A stretch of DNA of 64,000 bases from Enterobacter kobei (GCF_018323985.1 NZ_AP024590.1:1-64000), one strand, 5' to 3'; shown: positions 17,930 to 27,390, counted from the stretch's first letter. The notes: generated by a model not told the origin, from the letters alone. Numbers and translations: made by a program.

Positions 17930-18643
17930 CAAGGTCTCCGGACGGATGCGGTGCAGGTGATAATCCACCTGGTACTCGCTGGTATTACGATACATCACGG
18001 AATAGTTAAGAAACTCGCCGCTGTCGCTGTAAGAAAGGGACGTAATACGCAGCAGCGGCGTATGTTCAGGCACGTTGATAAAGCTGGCGAGCTGTTTATC
18101 CGCCAGCATCGGCGTCAGGCTTTCATAATTGCCGCTGATGGTAATGCCGCACTCCTTCTCAATGTAATCAAATTTTGAGCCTTCCAGATGCACCAGCGAC
18201 AGGTTGCGAAACAGCTTCACCGGCATATAACTGTCTTCCAGCATCAGCGGTTTGCCATCCACATAGCGGATGCGGCGTGAAAAGTATATCCGCTCGTTAA
18301 TCTGAATGCGCAACTGGCTGGCAATAGCGGGCGGCGCGGGCATCAGTTCAAACACCAGCACCTTGCTGGAGACGTTTTTTCCCTGCTGGCGCATCACCTC
18401 CACAAAGCCGGTAAGGTTAGTGGTCTCATGATGGACATCCTTACGCGCCACAAAAGTGCCGCTGCCATGACGGCGCACCACTAATCCCCAGCCCACCAGC
18501 AAATCAATCGCCTTGCGGATGGTCATCCGCGCCACGCCAAATTCCTGCGCCAGCATTTTCTCGCCGGGTAACGGACTGCCAATATTGTAATCCGAAGAAT
18601 TCAGCCGCAGGCGTAATCGTTCGGCAATGGATTTATAGATCAT
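17909..18643 (-). CDS. yidP: GntR-family regulator YidP (HutC/UTRA subfamily)
   Basis: The 244-residue protein has an N-terminal GntR winged helix (about 8-72; the LPGEKMLAQEFGVARMTIRK segment holds the helix-turn-helix) and a UTRA ligand-binding domain (about 90-235). It is divergent from the alpha-glucoside PTS gene glvC with a 221-base gap and is probably its regulator, sensing a sugar phosphate; this is inferred from position and subfamily. A 12-bp palindrome 17 bases upstream of its ATG may be its operator. Confidence 0.9.
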   Translation of the reverse strand: MIYKSIAERLRLRLNSSDYNIGSPLPGEKMLAQEFGVARMTIRKAIDLLVGWGLVVRRHGSGTFVARKDVHHETTNLTGFVEVMRQQGKNVSSKVLVFELMPAPPAIASQLRIQINERIYFSRRIRYVDGKPLMLEDSYMPVKLFRNLSLVHLEGSKFDYIEKECGITISGNYESLTPMLADKQLASFINVPEHTPLLRITSLSYSDSGEFLNYSVMYRNTSEYQVDYHLHRIRPETLLTHSPE

Positions 18644-18660
18644 CTGTAGATCTCTCTGTG

Positions 18661-18672
18661 CCTGTTAACAGG
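18661..18672. promoter_or_regulatory. Palindrome CCTGTTAACAGG, candidate YidP operator
   Basis: A perfect 12-bp palindrome in the yidP-glvC divergent region, close to the yidP start. GntR-family repressors usually bind short palindromes between themselves and their target. No direct evidence beyond symmetry and position. Confidence 0.4.
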
Positions 18673-18864
18673 GATAGTGCCGCTGAACATGTCCAGTTTA
18701 TTTAAGAAAAGTAGACCTGATAGCGCGAAATAAAACCATGAATGGGATCACGGAACGCAGCGGCGCGTCATGTCGCGGGGATCGCAACTCTCTATTCTCC
18801 AGTCAGCCAGTATTACTACAAAAAACCATTAACCCTACATTTGTTGTTTTATGAGGATGTAAAA

Positions 18865-20481
18865 ATGCTCAGTCAAATACAACGCTTTGGTGGCGCTATG
18901 TTCACCCCTGTTTTGCTGTTTCCGTTTGCCGGTATGATCGTTGGTATTGCCATTATGCTGCAAAATCCCCTGTTTATTGGCGAATCGCTGACGCGTCCCG
19001 ACAGCTTATTTTTTCAAATCATAAAGGTTATTGAAGAGGGCGGATGGGCGGTGTTTCGCAATATGCCGCTTATTTTTGCCGTCGGTTTGCCGCTGGGCCT
19101 GGCTAAACAGGCACATGGCCGGGCCTGCCTCGCTGTATTAATTTCTTTTCTGACCTGGAACTATTTTATTGGCGCGATGGGCATGGTCTGGGGCGATTTT
19201 TTCCACGTTAATTTCAACAGTGAACCCGTCGCCGGGAGCGGTCTGACGATGATCGCCGGGATTAAAACGCTCGATACCAGCATCATTGGCGCGATTGTCA
19301 TTTCCGGTCTCGTGACGGCTATTCATAACCGCTTTTATGATAAGAGCCTGCCGGTGTTCCTCGGCATTTTTCAGGGCACCTCTTTTGTGGTGATTGTCGC
19401 CTTTTTCGTTATGCTGCCCTGCGCATGGTTAACACTCCTGTGCTGGCCAAAAGTGCAGGTGGCTATCGGGTCGCTGCAAACTTTTTTAAGCGGTGCCGGG
19501 GCGCTGGGCGTGTGGATCTATACGTTACTTGAACGGCTGTTAATTCCCACAGGGTTACACCATTTCGTCTATGGCCCCTTTATTTTTGGCCCGGCGGTCA
19601 TTGAAGGCGGATTACAACCTTACTGGGTTCAGCATATTAATGAATTCAGCCAGAGTACCCAGCCATTAAAAGATCTCTTCCCGGCAGGTGGTTTTGCTAT
19701 GCACGGTAATTCCAAAGTATTTGGTGCGCCGGGAATTGCACTGGCGATCTATTTTACCGCCGCGCCGCAAAACAGGGTGAAAGTCGCCGGATTATTAATT
19801 CCGGCTACCCTGACCGCTATTCTGGTGGGTATTACCGAGCCGCTGGAATTTACCTTCCTGTTTATCGCGCCATTCCTGTTCGTCATTCACGCGCTGTTAG
19901 CGGCAACCATGACCGCCATCATGTATATGGCGGGCGTCGTCGGTATGTTCGGCGGCGGCCTGCTCAATGAGTTTTTACCCCTCAACTGGATGCCCATGTT
20001 CCATCACCACGCTTCAGTGATGGTTATGCAGCTCGGCATTGGCCTCACGTTCACCGCCATCTGGTTTGTGGTTTTCCGCGCCTTGATCCTGCGCTTTAAC
20101 CTGAAAACCCCTGGCCGTGAAGAGAGCGAAATCAAACTCTACAGCAAAGCGGATTACAACGCCTCGCAAGGCCGGACGCCTGTGGCGGCCGCGACCAAAA
20201 CAGGGCAGGCCGCCGGTTTCCTGCATGCGCTGGGCGGCGCGGCAAATATTGAAAGCGTTAATAACTGCGCCACGCGGTTGCGCATCACGCTGGTCGATAT
20301 GGCGAAAACCCAAAGCGACGATGTTTTTAAAGCCCTGGGCGCGCATGGTGTCGTGCGGCGCGGCAACGCCATTCAGGTGATTGTCGGCCTGCACGTTCCC
20401 CTGGTGCGCGATCAGCTGGAAAGCCTGATGAAAGCTCCGTTATCAAACCAACCATCTCCCCTGACAGAGGTCATATCATGA
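18865..20481 (+). CDS. glvC: PTS alpha-glucoside-specific EIICB component (GlvC type)
   Basis: This is the membrane permease of an alpha-glucoside phosphotransferase system, importing maltose-like sugars as 6-phosphates. The ATG at 18865 follows GAGGATG and gives MLSQIQRFGG and 538 residues. The EIIC domain (about 1-430, roughly ten helices) is followed by a linker. The EIIB domain (about 455-530) carries the phosphorylated Cys in SVNNCATRLRI. There is no EIIA domain, so a separate IIA-Glc is needed. The stop overlaps the GH4 gene by four bases. An upstream in-frame ATG at 18742 would add a 41-residue leader and is unlikely. Confidence 0.93.
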   Translation: MLSQIQRFGGAMFTPVLLFPFAGMIVGIAIMLQNPLFIGESLTRPDSLFFQIIKVIEEGGWAVFRNMPLIFAVGLPLGLAKQAHGRACLAVLISFLTWNYFIGAMGMVWGDFFHVNFNSEPVAGSGLTMIAGIKTLDTSIIGAIVISGLVTAIHNRFYDKSLPVFLGIFQGTSFVVIVAFFVMLPCAWLTLLCWPKVQVAIGSLQTFLSGAGALGVWIYTLLERLLIPTGLHHFVYGPFIFGPAVIEGGLQPYWVQHINEFSQSTQPLKDLFPAGGFAMHGNSKVFGAPGIALAIYFTAAPQNRVKVAGLLIPATLTAILVGITEPLEFTFLFIAPFLFVIHALLAATMTAIMYMAGVVGMFGGGLLNEFLPLNWMPMFHHHASVMVMQLGIGLTFTAIWFVVFRALILRFNLKTPGREESEIKLYSKADYNASQGRTPVAAATKTGQAAGFLHALGGAANIESVNNCATRLRITLVDMAKTQSDDVFKALGAHGVVRRGNAIQVIVGLHVPLVRDQLESLMKAPLSNQPSPLTEVIS

Positions 20482-21800
20482 AAAAATTCTCGGTCGTCAT
20501 TGCCGGCGGCGGCAGCACCTTTACCCCCGGCATCGTGTTGATGTTACTCGCCAATCAGGACCGTCTGCCGTTACGGGCACTGAAGTTTTATGACAACGAC
20601 GGCGCGCGCCAGGAGGTGATTGCTGAAGCCTGTAAAGTTATCCTGCGCGAACAGGCACCGGACATCGAGTTTTGCTATACCACCGATCCGCAAACCGCGT
20701 TCAGCGATGTCGATTTTGTGATGGCGCATATCCGCGTGGGTAAATACCCGATGCGTGAAAAAGACGAGAAGATCCCGCTGCGGCACGGCGTGGTCGGCCA
20801 GGAAACCTGTGGGCCGGGCGGTATTGCTTACGGGATGCGCTCCATTGGCGGCGTGCTGGAGCTGGTGGATTATATGCAGACGTATTCTCCGCACGCCTGG
20901 ATGCTGAACTACTCCAATCCGGCAGCGATTGTCGCGGAAGCCACGCGGCGACTGCGCCCGACGGCAAAAATCCTCAACATCTGCGATATGCCGATTGGCA
21001 TTGAAGGGCGTATGGCGCAGATCCTCGGCCTGCAAGACCGTAAACAGATGATCACCCGCTATTACGGCCTGAACCATTTCGGCTGGTGGCATGCGATAGA
21101 GGACCTGGAAGGCAACGATTTAATGCCCGCGCTGCGCAAATATGTGGCTGAACACGGTTATATTCCACCGGCAAATGATGCCCATACGGAAGCGAGCTGG
21201 AACGATACGTTTGCGAAGGCGAAGGATGTTCAGGCGCTGGATCCCGATACGCTGCCGAACACCTATCTGAAATATTATCTGTTCCCGGATTATGTGGTGG
21301 CACACGCCAACCCTGAGCGCACACGGGCGAACGAGGTGATGGATCACCGTGAGAAGCATGTGTTCAGCGCCTGTCGCGCGATTATAGAGGCCGGGCATTC
21401 TGCCGCCGGTGAGCTGGAAATCGATGAACATGCGTCTTATATCGTCGACCTGGCGGCGGCCATCGCCTTTAATACCCAACAGCGCATGCTGCTGATCGTG
21501 CCAAACAACGGCGCTATCGCCAATTTTGATGCGGATGCGATGGTGGAGATCCCCTGTCTGGTAGGAAAAAATGGCCCGGAGCCGCTGACGGTCGGCAACA
21601 TTCCGCACTTCCAGAAAGGGCTGATGAGTCAGCAGGTAGCGGTAGAAAAACTGGTGGTCGATGCCTGGGAGGAGGGGTCATACCTGAAACTGTGGCAGGC
21701 CATCACTCTGTCGAAAACCGTGCCGAGCGCCTCTGTCGCCAAAGCGATCCTCGATGACTTAATTGCCGCCAATAAAGACTACTGGCCGCGATTAAGTTAA
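20478..21800 (+). CDS. 6-phospho-alpha-glucosidase (GH4 family, GlvA/AglB type)
   Basis: The enzyme hydrolyses maltose 6-phosphate and related 6-phospho-alpha-glucosides brought in by the upstream PTS. GH4 enzymes use NAD+ and a divalent metal. The full-length 440-residue protein has the Rossmann NAD motif VIAGGGSTFTPG at residues 7-18, the metal-site Cys-containing segment ICDMPIG at about 169-175, and the YYGLNHFGW motif at about 195-203. In E. coli K-12 this gene (glvG) is disrupted; here the reading frame is intact and overlaps glvC by four bases, so the operon is probably functional. Confidence 0.92.
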   Translation: MKKFSVVIAGGGSTFTPGIVLMLLANQDRLPLRALKFYDNDGARQEVIAEACKVILREQAPDIEFCYTTDPQTAFSDVDFVMAHIRVGKYPMREKDEKIPLRHGVVGQETCGPGGIAYGMRSIGGVLELVDYMQTYSPHAWMLNYSNPAAIVAEATRRLRPTAKILNICDMPIGIEGRMAQILGLQDRKQMITRYYGLNHFGWWHAIEDLEGNDLMPALRKYVAEHGYIPPANDAHTEASWNDTFAKAKDVQALDPDTLPNTYLKYYLFPDYVVAHANPERTRANEVMDHREKHVFSACRAIIEAGHSAAGELEIDEHASYIVDLAAAIAFNTQQRMLLIVPNNGAIANFDADAMVEIPCLVGKNGPEPLTVGNIPHFQKGLMSQQVAVEKLVVDAWEEGSYLKLWQAITLSKTVPSASVAKAILDDLIAANKDYWPRLS

Positions 21801-21807
21801 TCCTGCC

Positions 21808-21840
21808 CGGCCTGCGGTTTATCCCCGCAGGCCGGATAAG
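21808..21840. repeat. REP-type hairpin after the GH4 gene
   Basis: CGGCCTGCGG (21808-21817) / CCGCAGGCCG (21825-21834) followed by GATAAG. The GCAGGCCGGATAAG end is typical of a REP unit. It separates the glv operon from yidH. Confidence 0.7.
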
Positions 21841-21936
21841 ATATTTACGCCGTCCTGCCGCACCTTTAATAGTGCCGACCAGCCTCCCCCTCAGCTAGAA
21901 TTGGCGTTTATCCGTTTGATCAGGGAAGCTGCCACC

Positions 21937-22284
21937 ATGAAAATTTCCCGCCTCGGCGAAGCGCCGGACTACCGCTTCTCGTTGGCCAATGAGCGTACCT
22001 TTCTGGCATGGATCCGCACGGCACTTGGGTTTTTAGCCGCAGGCGTCGGGCTGGACCAGCTCGCGCCGGATTTTGCCACGCCGCTGATCCGCGAACTGCT
22101 GGCACTGCTGTTGTGTCTGTTTGCTGGCGGCCTTGCGATTTACGGTTATCTGCGCTGGCTGCGCAATGAGAAGGCGATGCGGCTGAAAGAAGATTTGCCG
22201 TACACTCGCACCCTACTGGTGATCAGCCTTATTCTGACGCTCGTCGCCGCCGTGGTGATGGTGATGGTGTTCTATGCCGGATAG
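21937..22284 (+). CDS. yidH: Inner membrane protein YidH (DUF202)
   Basis: YidH is a 115-residue DUF202 membrane protein of unknown function. I chose the ATG at 21937 (MKISRLGEAPDYRFSLANER) because it matches E. coli. The DUF202 signature NERTFLAWIRTALGFLAAGVGL is followed by three membrane helices at about 25-45, 52-72 and 90-113. Its end overlaps yidG by 11 bases, and the two DUF202 proteins are probably translated together. Confidence 0.93.
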   Translation: MKISRLGEAPDYRFSLANERTFLAWIRTALGFLAAGVGLDQLAPDFATPLIRELLALLLCLFAGGLAIYGYLRWLRNEKAMRLKEDLPYTRTLLVISLILTLVAAVVMVMVFYAG

Positions 22285-22636
22285 CCGTAAAGCGCGCCGC
22301 CAGCAGGATCCCGGCCTGCAACCTGAGCGCACTTCGCTGGCCTGGTTTCGCACGCTGCTGGGCTATGGCGCGCTGATTGCGCTGGCGGTGAGGCATCAGT
22401 GGTATGCATCCGGAATGACGTTCTGGATCTCGCTGACGGTGCTGGCGCTCACCGGGCTGATCCTCTGGCGCTACACGCGCGGGCGTAATCGGATGGATGT
22501 CAGCCACAGCGACTTCGTGCAGCCCGCCGTGGTGCGCGACAAGCTACTCATTGCGCTGGCGGTGCTGGCGCTCTCGCTGCTGTTTGCGGCCACGCATATT
22601 CGCCAGGTGATGGTCATGTTCACCGCCTGGCAGTAA
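22274..22636 (+). CDS. yidG: Inner membrane protein YidG (DUF202)
   Basis: YidG is a 120-residue paralogue of YidH. PERTSLAWFRTLLGYGALI at about 16-34 is the DUF202 signature; two more helices follow at about 46-64 and 92-112. It starts within the end of yidH. The next gene, dsdA, is convergent eight bases away. Function is unknown. Confidence 0.92.
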   Translation: MPDSRKARRQQDPGLQPERTSLAWFRTLLGYGALIALAVRHQWYASGMTFWISLTVLALTGLILWRYTRGRNRMDVSHSDFVQPAVVRDKLLIALAVLALSLLFAATHIRQVMVMFTAWQ

Positions 22637-22643
22637 CGTACCG

Positions 22644-23963
22644 TCAGCGGCCTTTGGCCAGATACTGCGCCATTTCCGTCTCCGGCACCATGCCGCCGCC
22701 CGTCGCCCACACCAGATGAATGGCGTTTTGCAGCTGGGCGGCGCTAAAGCCATGCATCTGCTGATAGGCCGCCGATCCGCACACGTGCTGCGGCCCGGCC
22801 ATACCAGCCAGCGCCGATGGCTCAAGACGAATATTTTCCTCCTGCGCCAGCCAGCCGAGCATGTCGTACAGGCTTTGATCGTCCAGGGTGTAAAACCCGT
22901 CGAGCAGCCTTTCCATGGCGCGGCCCACGAAGCCGGACGCGCGTCCCACTGCCAGACCATCGGCAGCGGTAAGGTTATCGATCCCCAGATCCTGCACCGC
23001 AATACCGTCATGCAGCCCGGTATAGACGCCGAGCAGCATGCAGGGTGAGTGAGTCGGCTCCGCAAACAGACAGTGAACGTGATCGCCAAAGGCCATTTTC
23101 AGGCCGAATGCCACGCCGCCCGGCCCGCCACCCACGCCGCAAGGCAGGTAAACGAATAACGGATGATCCGCATCCACCCGCAGTCCGCGCGCTACAAACT
23201 GCGCTTTCAGCCGTTCCCCGGCCACCGCGTATCCCAGAAACAGAGTGCGTGAGTTTTCATCGTCGATAAAAAAGCAGTTGGCGTCCGACTCCGCCGTCTT
23301 GCGCCCCTGCTCTACCGCCACGCCGTAATCCTGATCGTATTCCACCACATTGACGCCATGACGCCGCAGCGTGGCTTTTTTCCATTCCCGGGCATCGGCA
23401 GACATATGCACCGTCACCTTAAAACCGAGGCGCGCGCTGATAATGCCGATGGATAAGCCGAGATTCCCCGTCGAACCTACGGCAATGCTGTAGCGGGAGA
23501 AAAAGTCCTTACACGCTGGCGTGAGCAGGCGACGATAGTCATCTTCCGGCGTCAGCAGCCCGGCGGCAAACGCCAGTTTCTCGGCATGGGTCAGCACTTC
23601 AAAGATGCCCCCGCGCGCCTTGATGGAGCCGGAAATGGGCAGATGGCTGTCTTTTTTCAGCCACAGCGTGCCGTTAATGGCTGCACCGTATTCTTTATGC
23701 AGCCGTTGCTGCATAGCGGGGATCGCCACCAGTTCAGACTCAATCATCCCCTGACTGGCGGCAGTTTCCGGAAAGGCCTCGGCCAGCCAGGGCGCAAAGC
23801 GCGCCAGCCTCGCGTGGGCAGCAGCGATATCGTCGGCGGTGAGGCCTACCCAGGGCAGGCCCTCGGCCAGTGACGTGGTATTTGGGTTAAACCAGCACGT
23901 CTCCTGCAAATTGATCAGCGAGGCGACGAGAGGAAAGCGGGCGGTCAGTTCGGCAGGTGTCAT
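22644..23963 (-). CDS. dsdA: D-serine dehydratase (D-serine ammonia-lyase)
   Basis: DsdA converts D-serine to pyruvate and ammonia with pyridoxal phosphate. The ATG at 23963 has AAAGGGA nine bases upstream and gives 439 residues. PLP-binding Lys is about residue 115 in SGSIKARGG. The phosphate-binding loop is VGSTGNLGLSIG, and PCGVGGGPGGVAFG is a second glycine-rich loop. No dsdC or dsdX lies nearby, so it appears as a lone catabolic gene between yidG and a secreted GH5-like gene; this separates it from the dsdCXA arrangement of E. coli. Confidence 0.95.
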   Translation of the reverse strand: MTPAELTARFPLVASLINLQETCWFNPNTTSLAEGLPWVGLTADDIAAAHARLARFAPWLAEAFPETAASQGMIESELVAIPAMQQRLHKEYGAAINGTLWLKKDSHLPISGSIKARGGIFEVLTHAEKLAFAAGLLTPEDDYRRLLTPACKDFFSRYSIAVGSTGNLGLSIGIISARLGFKVTVHMSADAREWKKATLRRHGVNVVEYDQDYGVAVEQGRKTAESDANCFFIDDENSRTLFLGYAVAGERLKAQFVARGLRVDADHPLFVYLPCGVGGGPGGVAFGLKMAFGDHVHCLFAEPTHSPCMLLGVYTGLHDGIAVQDLGIDNLTAADGLAVGRASGFVGRAMERLLDGFYTLDDQSLYDMLGWLAQEENIRLEPSALAGMAGPQHVCGSAAYQQMHGFSAAQLQNAIHLVWATGGGMVPETEMAQYLAKGR

Positions 23964-24108
23964 GGCGGTTCCCTTTGCAAACGCGAGCATTAAAGAAAAC
24001 AGGAAGACGACAGAGATGCAAGGGAGGCCAACAATTTACGCTACACGGAATACGGAAAAGCATGCTAAAAAACACCTGTTTGCCACTCCATTTCATGCAG
24101 GGTTCATC

Positions 24109-25161
24109 GTGTATAAAACCGTGATCGCCAGTGCGTTGCTGTTTGCTGCCAGCGCCGCTTATGCCGCGCCGCCGCTAACGGCTGCCCGTTACGCCGCGCA
24201 GCTGGGGCCTGGCATGGATGTTGACTGGGCGCGCACCGAGCGCGGCATCCGCGAATTCGATCCCCTGGTGGTCAGAGATTTTGCGGCGCTGGGCATCCAT
24301 CACGTGCGTATCCGCGTGGCGCAGAACATGACCGAGGCGCGGCTGGTGCACCTGCGTAAGCTGGTGGAGGCGTGCGAGCAGTACGGCGTCATCCCGATCA
24401 TCGCGTTTCAGGCCGATGGCTTTAAGGCCGATCCGCTGAAAAACGACGCGTCGTTACTGGCGTGGTGGACGACAGTGGCGCGCTATTTTGGCACGGAACA
24501 TCCGCTGCTTGGCTTTGATCTGATTTACGAACCGGCAGAAAAACTCAATCACGATCAGGCGGCGCTGAACCGCGTCTATGATCGGCTGATCAAAACCCTG
24601 CACGGCATCGATCCCCGACGTATGCTTTTTGTCGCACCGCGCCTGCGCTCGGCACCGGAAGCGCTGACCGAGCTAAAACTGCCGCCGCACAGCCAGAATT
24701 TCGTGCTGGCGGAGTGGCATATTTTTGGCTGGGGGCCGCAAAAAAGTAATGGCAAATACCCGTGGACATCCGGTACGGCCGCTGAGAAAGCCGCCATCCG
24801 CGCGCGTATCAATGCGGCACAGCGCTGGCAGCAAAAAACCGGGCACGTCAGTTGGGTGGGCGGCTGGGCGGTGGGAGAATCCATTAAAAGCGCGCCGACG
24901 GCCTCACAACTGGCCTTCGCCACCTTTATGGCCTGCGAACTAAAGCGGGCAAAAATCCCTTATGCCATCAATGCCGACGCGCAGTTTTATGATGGTGAGG
25001 AGGGCGCGTGGCGACCCGGCCCCGCGCCGCTGTTAAAAACGATGATTGACCCGCCGTGTGAGGTTAAACCGCCGGTTCGTGATGGGCAAAGCGTGACGCC
25101 AGCGGCAGCCAGCACAACAGGATCAGCAGCCCCATCAGCGTCATCAGCATCCCAAGGCTAG
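24109..25161 (+). CDS. Secreted GH5-like (cellulase-family) glycoside hydrolase, unknown substrate
   Basis: The GTG at 24109 gives a 350-residue protein with signal peptide MYKTVIASALLFAASAAYA. The rest reads as a TIM-barrel cellulase-family protein: GMDVDWARTERGIREF, LGIHHVRIRV, IIAFQADGF, and AEWHIFGWGP. Glu141 in LIYEP is the likely acid/base, though the usual Asn before it is Tyr. Glu257 in GGWAVGES is a candidate nucleophile. The last 33 residues (PVRDGQSVTPAAAST... onward) are Ala/Ser-rich and encoded opposite the end of emrD, with which it overlaps by 98 bases. A longer start at 23839 is open but has no signal peptide. Substrate unknown. Confidence 0.75.
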   Translation: MYKTVIASALLFAASAAYAAPPLTAARYAAQLGPGMDVDWARTERGIREFDPLVVRDFAALGIHHVRIRVAQNMTEARLVHLRKLVEACEQYGVIPIIAFQADGFKADPLKNDASLLAWWTTVARYFGTEHPLLGFDLIYEPAEKLNHDQAALNRVYDRLIKTLHGIDPRRMLFVAPRLRSAPEALTELKLPPHSQNFVLAEWHIFGWGPQKSNGKYPWTSGTAAEKAAIRARINAAQRWQQKTGHVSWVGGWAVGESIKSAPTASQLAFATFMACELKRAKIPYAINADAQFYDGEEGAWRPGPAPLLKTMIDPPCEVKPPVRDGQSVTPAAASTTGSAAPSASSASQG

Positions 25162-26248
25162 CCTGACCGGTTTGCGGCAGCATGGCTGACAGCCAGGCCA
25201 GTACGCCGGAACCGATATTTTGCAGGCCGCCGACCAGCGCGCCTGCGGTGCCTGCCAGAAATGGAAATGGCTCCATTGCGCCGCTGGTGGCAAGAGGAAA
25301 CAGCATCCCCGCGCCGAAGAAAAACAGCGCCGCCGGGATCAACAGCGTCCAGACGTTCATCACGCCAAACCAGCCGGGGATCCACATCATCAGCCCGGCC
25401 AGCAGACAGCTTGCCACCGCCTGCCACATCAGCGTGGAAAAGCGCTTGTTCTGCCGTCCGGCAAACCATGCGCCAAAAAAAGCCGCCGGGATAGGCAGAA
25501 TAAACAGAATACTCACCACCATACTGCTCAGCCCCAGACCCGCACCCAGCAGCACGCCGGAACAGGCTTCAAACACCGCAATCCCTGCGAGGCCACCAAT
25601 CAGCATCAGCAGATAACAGGTGAAGGAACCGTTGCCAAACAGTGTTTTATAGCTGGCGATAAGGCGTGTACGCGGCGCGTCTACCGGTCGGGTCTCCGGC
25701 ATCCAGCGCGCCATGCTGAGGGTAACGCCGATGCACAGCAGCAGTAAGAAGGCGAAGCAGGCACGCCAGTCCCACAATGTATTGAGCAGACCGCCGATCA
25801 GCGGTGCCAGCAGCGGGCTGACCAGAATGCCCATATTCAGCAGGCTGTTCGCATGGCGAAGTTGCGTACCGGCATAGAGATCGCGCGGCAGGGTTCGTGC
25901 CATCACCCCGCCGACGCCGGTGCCCATGCCCTGAAGCGCGCTGGCAATGATCAGCACCGTCAGGCTGGGAGAGGCGATCGCCATCACCGTGGCGAGCATA
26001 AAAATAGTCATGCCGGCGAGGATCACCGGGCGGCGGCCCACCCGGTCAGCAAGCGGGCCATAGAAAAGTTGTGAGACGCCATAGGTCAGCAGATAGGCTG
26101 CCATCACGCTCTGCACCGCGCCTTCCCGCACGTTGAAAGCCAGCGCCATGTCAGCGATCGCCGGAATATAAATAGTCTGCGCCATCTGGCCGACCGCCAC
26201 CAGCAACACCAGCATCATTAACAAATTAACGTTTCTGTCCCGTTTCAT
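25064..26248 (-). CDS. emrD: Multidrug efflux MFS transporter EmrD
   Basis: EmrD is a 12-helix DHA1-family drug/proton antiporter of the inner membrane, known in E. coli for uncoupler and detergent efflux. It has 394 residues, as in E. coli. Motif A is GPLADRVGRRPVIL after helix 2. Motif C-like GMGTGVGGVMAR lies in helix 4 to 5. The 3' end overlaps the end of the convergent GH5-like gene by 98 bases, an unusually long antisense overlap. Confidence 0.95.
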   Translation of the reverse strand: MKRDRNVNLLMMLVLLVAVGQMAQTIYIPAIADMALAFNVREGAVQSVMAAYLLTYGVSQLFYGPLADRVGRRPVILAGMTIFMLATVMAIASPSLTVLIIASALQGMGTGVGGVMARTLPRDLYAGTQLRHANSLLNMGILVSPLLAPLIGGLLNTLWDWRACFAFLLLLCIGVTLSMARWMPETRPVDAPRTRLIASYKTLFGNGSFTCYLLMLIGGLAGIAVFEACSGVLLGAGLGLSSMVVSILFILPIPAAFFGAWFAGRQNKRFSTLMWQAVASCLLAGLMMWIPGWFGVMNVWTLLIPAALFFFGAGMLFPLATSGAMEPFPFLAGTAGALVGGLQNIGSGVLAWLSAMLPQTGQASLGMLMTLMGLLILLCWLPLASRFAHHEPAV

Positions 26249-26425
26249 GTCGCGTAATACTTTATCAAATTAAGAAAAAGGAGGATAAAAGCCTGGTCAG
26301 GCCGCTGAATGCGAGAGGAATCTACCACAGCGCCCGGCGAAAGCCATCATGCATGGCGTGAATGAAAGAAGGATGACAGCGGGGAAATGTAAAGAATTTG
26401 TGGCAATAAATATTGCCAGTTTACA

Positions 26426-27259
26426 TCAGGCGAGACGCAGCAATATCGCGCCCAGCGCGATCCCGCAGGCGGCGGCAATCCGCATGCCGGAGACCTTCTC
26501 TTTGAGCAGCAAAAACGCGATCAGCGCGCCAAACAGGATCGAGGTTTCACGCAGCGCGGCGACCACCGCCAGTGGGGCCTGCGTCATCGCCCACAGCGCC
26601 AGCCCGTAAGAGCCCATGGTGCCGAGGCCGCCAAAAATTCCCTTTTTCCAGTGCGTGCTCAGATACCGTGACACCTCCCGGCGGCGGGCTATCATCGCCC
26701 AGATCACAAGGCACGCCCCGTTCATGAAAAAGGTCCACAGCGTATAGCCCAGAGCGGTGCCGGATAAGCGCACGCCGGTGCCGTCCACCAGCGTGTACCC
26801 GGCAATAAAACAGGCGTTGATCAGCGCCAGGACAATGCCTTTGCGCGGGCTGGAACGGCCATTAAACGCCATCCCCAGAATAGCGAGGCAGATCACCGCG
26901 ATACCGATCCACGCTATCACCGACAGATGTTCCCCCAGCGCCAGCACGCTGACCAGCGCCACCAGCAGCGGCGCGGTACCGCGCATCAGCGGGTAGGTTT
27001 GACTCATATCGGACACCTGATAGGTCTTCGCCACCAGCACGGTGTAGACAACCTGTAATACGCAGGAGAGCGCTAGATAAGGCGCGCTGGCCCACGCCGG
27101 TTGCGGTGAAAACGGCAGCAGGAGTAACGCGATGAGCGCCGCCGATCCGCTGACGCTGATCGCTGAATAGAGCTTATTGCTGCCCGCTTTAACGATGGCG
27201 TTCCAGCTGGCGTGTAACAGCGCGGCAAACAGCAAAATCAGGAAAACGGAGAGTGTCAT
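26426..27259 (-). CDS. EamA/DMT-family transporter
   Basis: This is a predicted ten-helix drug/metabolite transporter with two EamA repeats (about 4-130 and 145-275). Typical helix-end motifs are LLHASWNAIVKAG, RGTAPLLVALVSVLALGE and LRETSILFGALIAFLLLKEKV. I prefer the ATG at 27259 (MTLSVFLILLFAALLHASWN, 277 residues); upstream ATGs at 27286 and 27301 are in frame but add no conserved sequence. It lies between emrD and tisB, where E. coli has none. Substrate unknown. Confidence 0.85.
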   Translation of the reverse strand: MTLSVFLILLFAALLHASWNAIVKAGSNKLYSAISVSGSAALIALLLLPFSPQPAWASAPYLALSCVLQVVYTVLVAKTYQVSDMSQTYPLMRGTAPLLVALVSVLALGEHLSVIAWIGIAVICLAILGMAFNGRSSPRKGIVLALINACFIAGYTLVDGTGVRLSGTALGYTLWTFFMNGACLVIWAMIARRREVSRYLSTHWKKGIFGGLGTMGSYGLALWAMTQAPLAVVAALRETSILFGALIAFLLLKEKVSGMRIAAACGIALGAILLRLA

Positions 27260-27344
27260 AACAGGGGCGACCGGAAGAAATGTCATAAAAATGTAACACA
27301 TATTGCGCGGGATGCCAGCATGACGGCGGGGATGCTGAAGGTGA

Positions 27345-27370
27345 AAGAGGGGCGGTTGCCCGCCCCTCTT
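27345..27370 (-). terminator. Hairpin terminator of tisB
   Basis: AAGAGGGGCGG, loop of four, CCGCCCCTCTT: an 11-bp stem 21 bases downstream of the tisB stop on the minus strand. Only TTTC follows, so termination may be partial. Confidence 0.65.
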
Positions 27371-27390
27371 CGGTGCGACTTGAACCTGAA

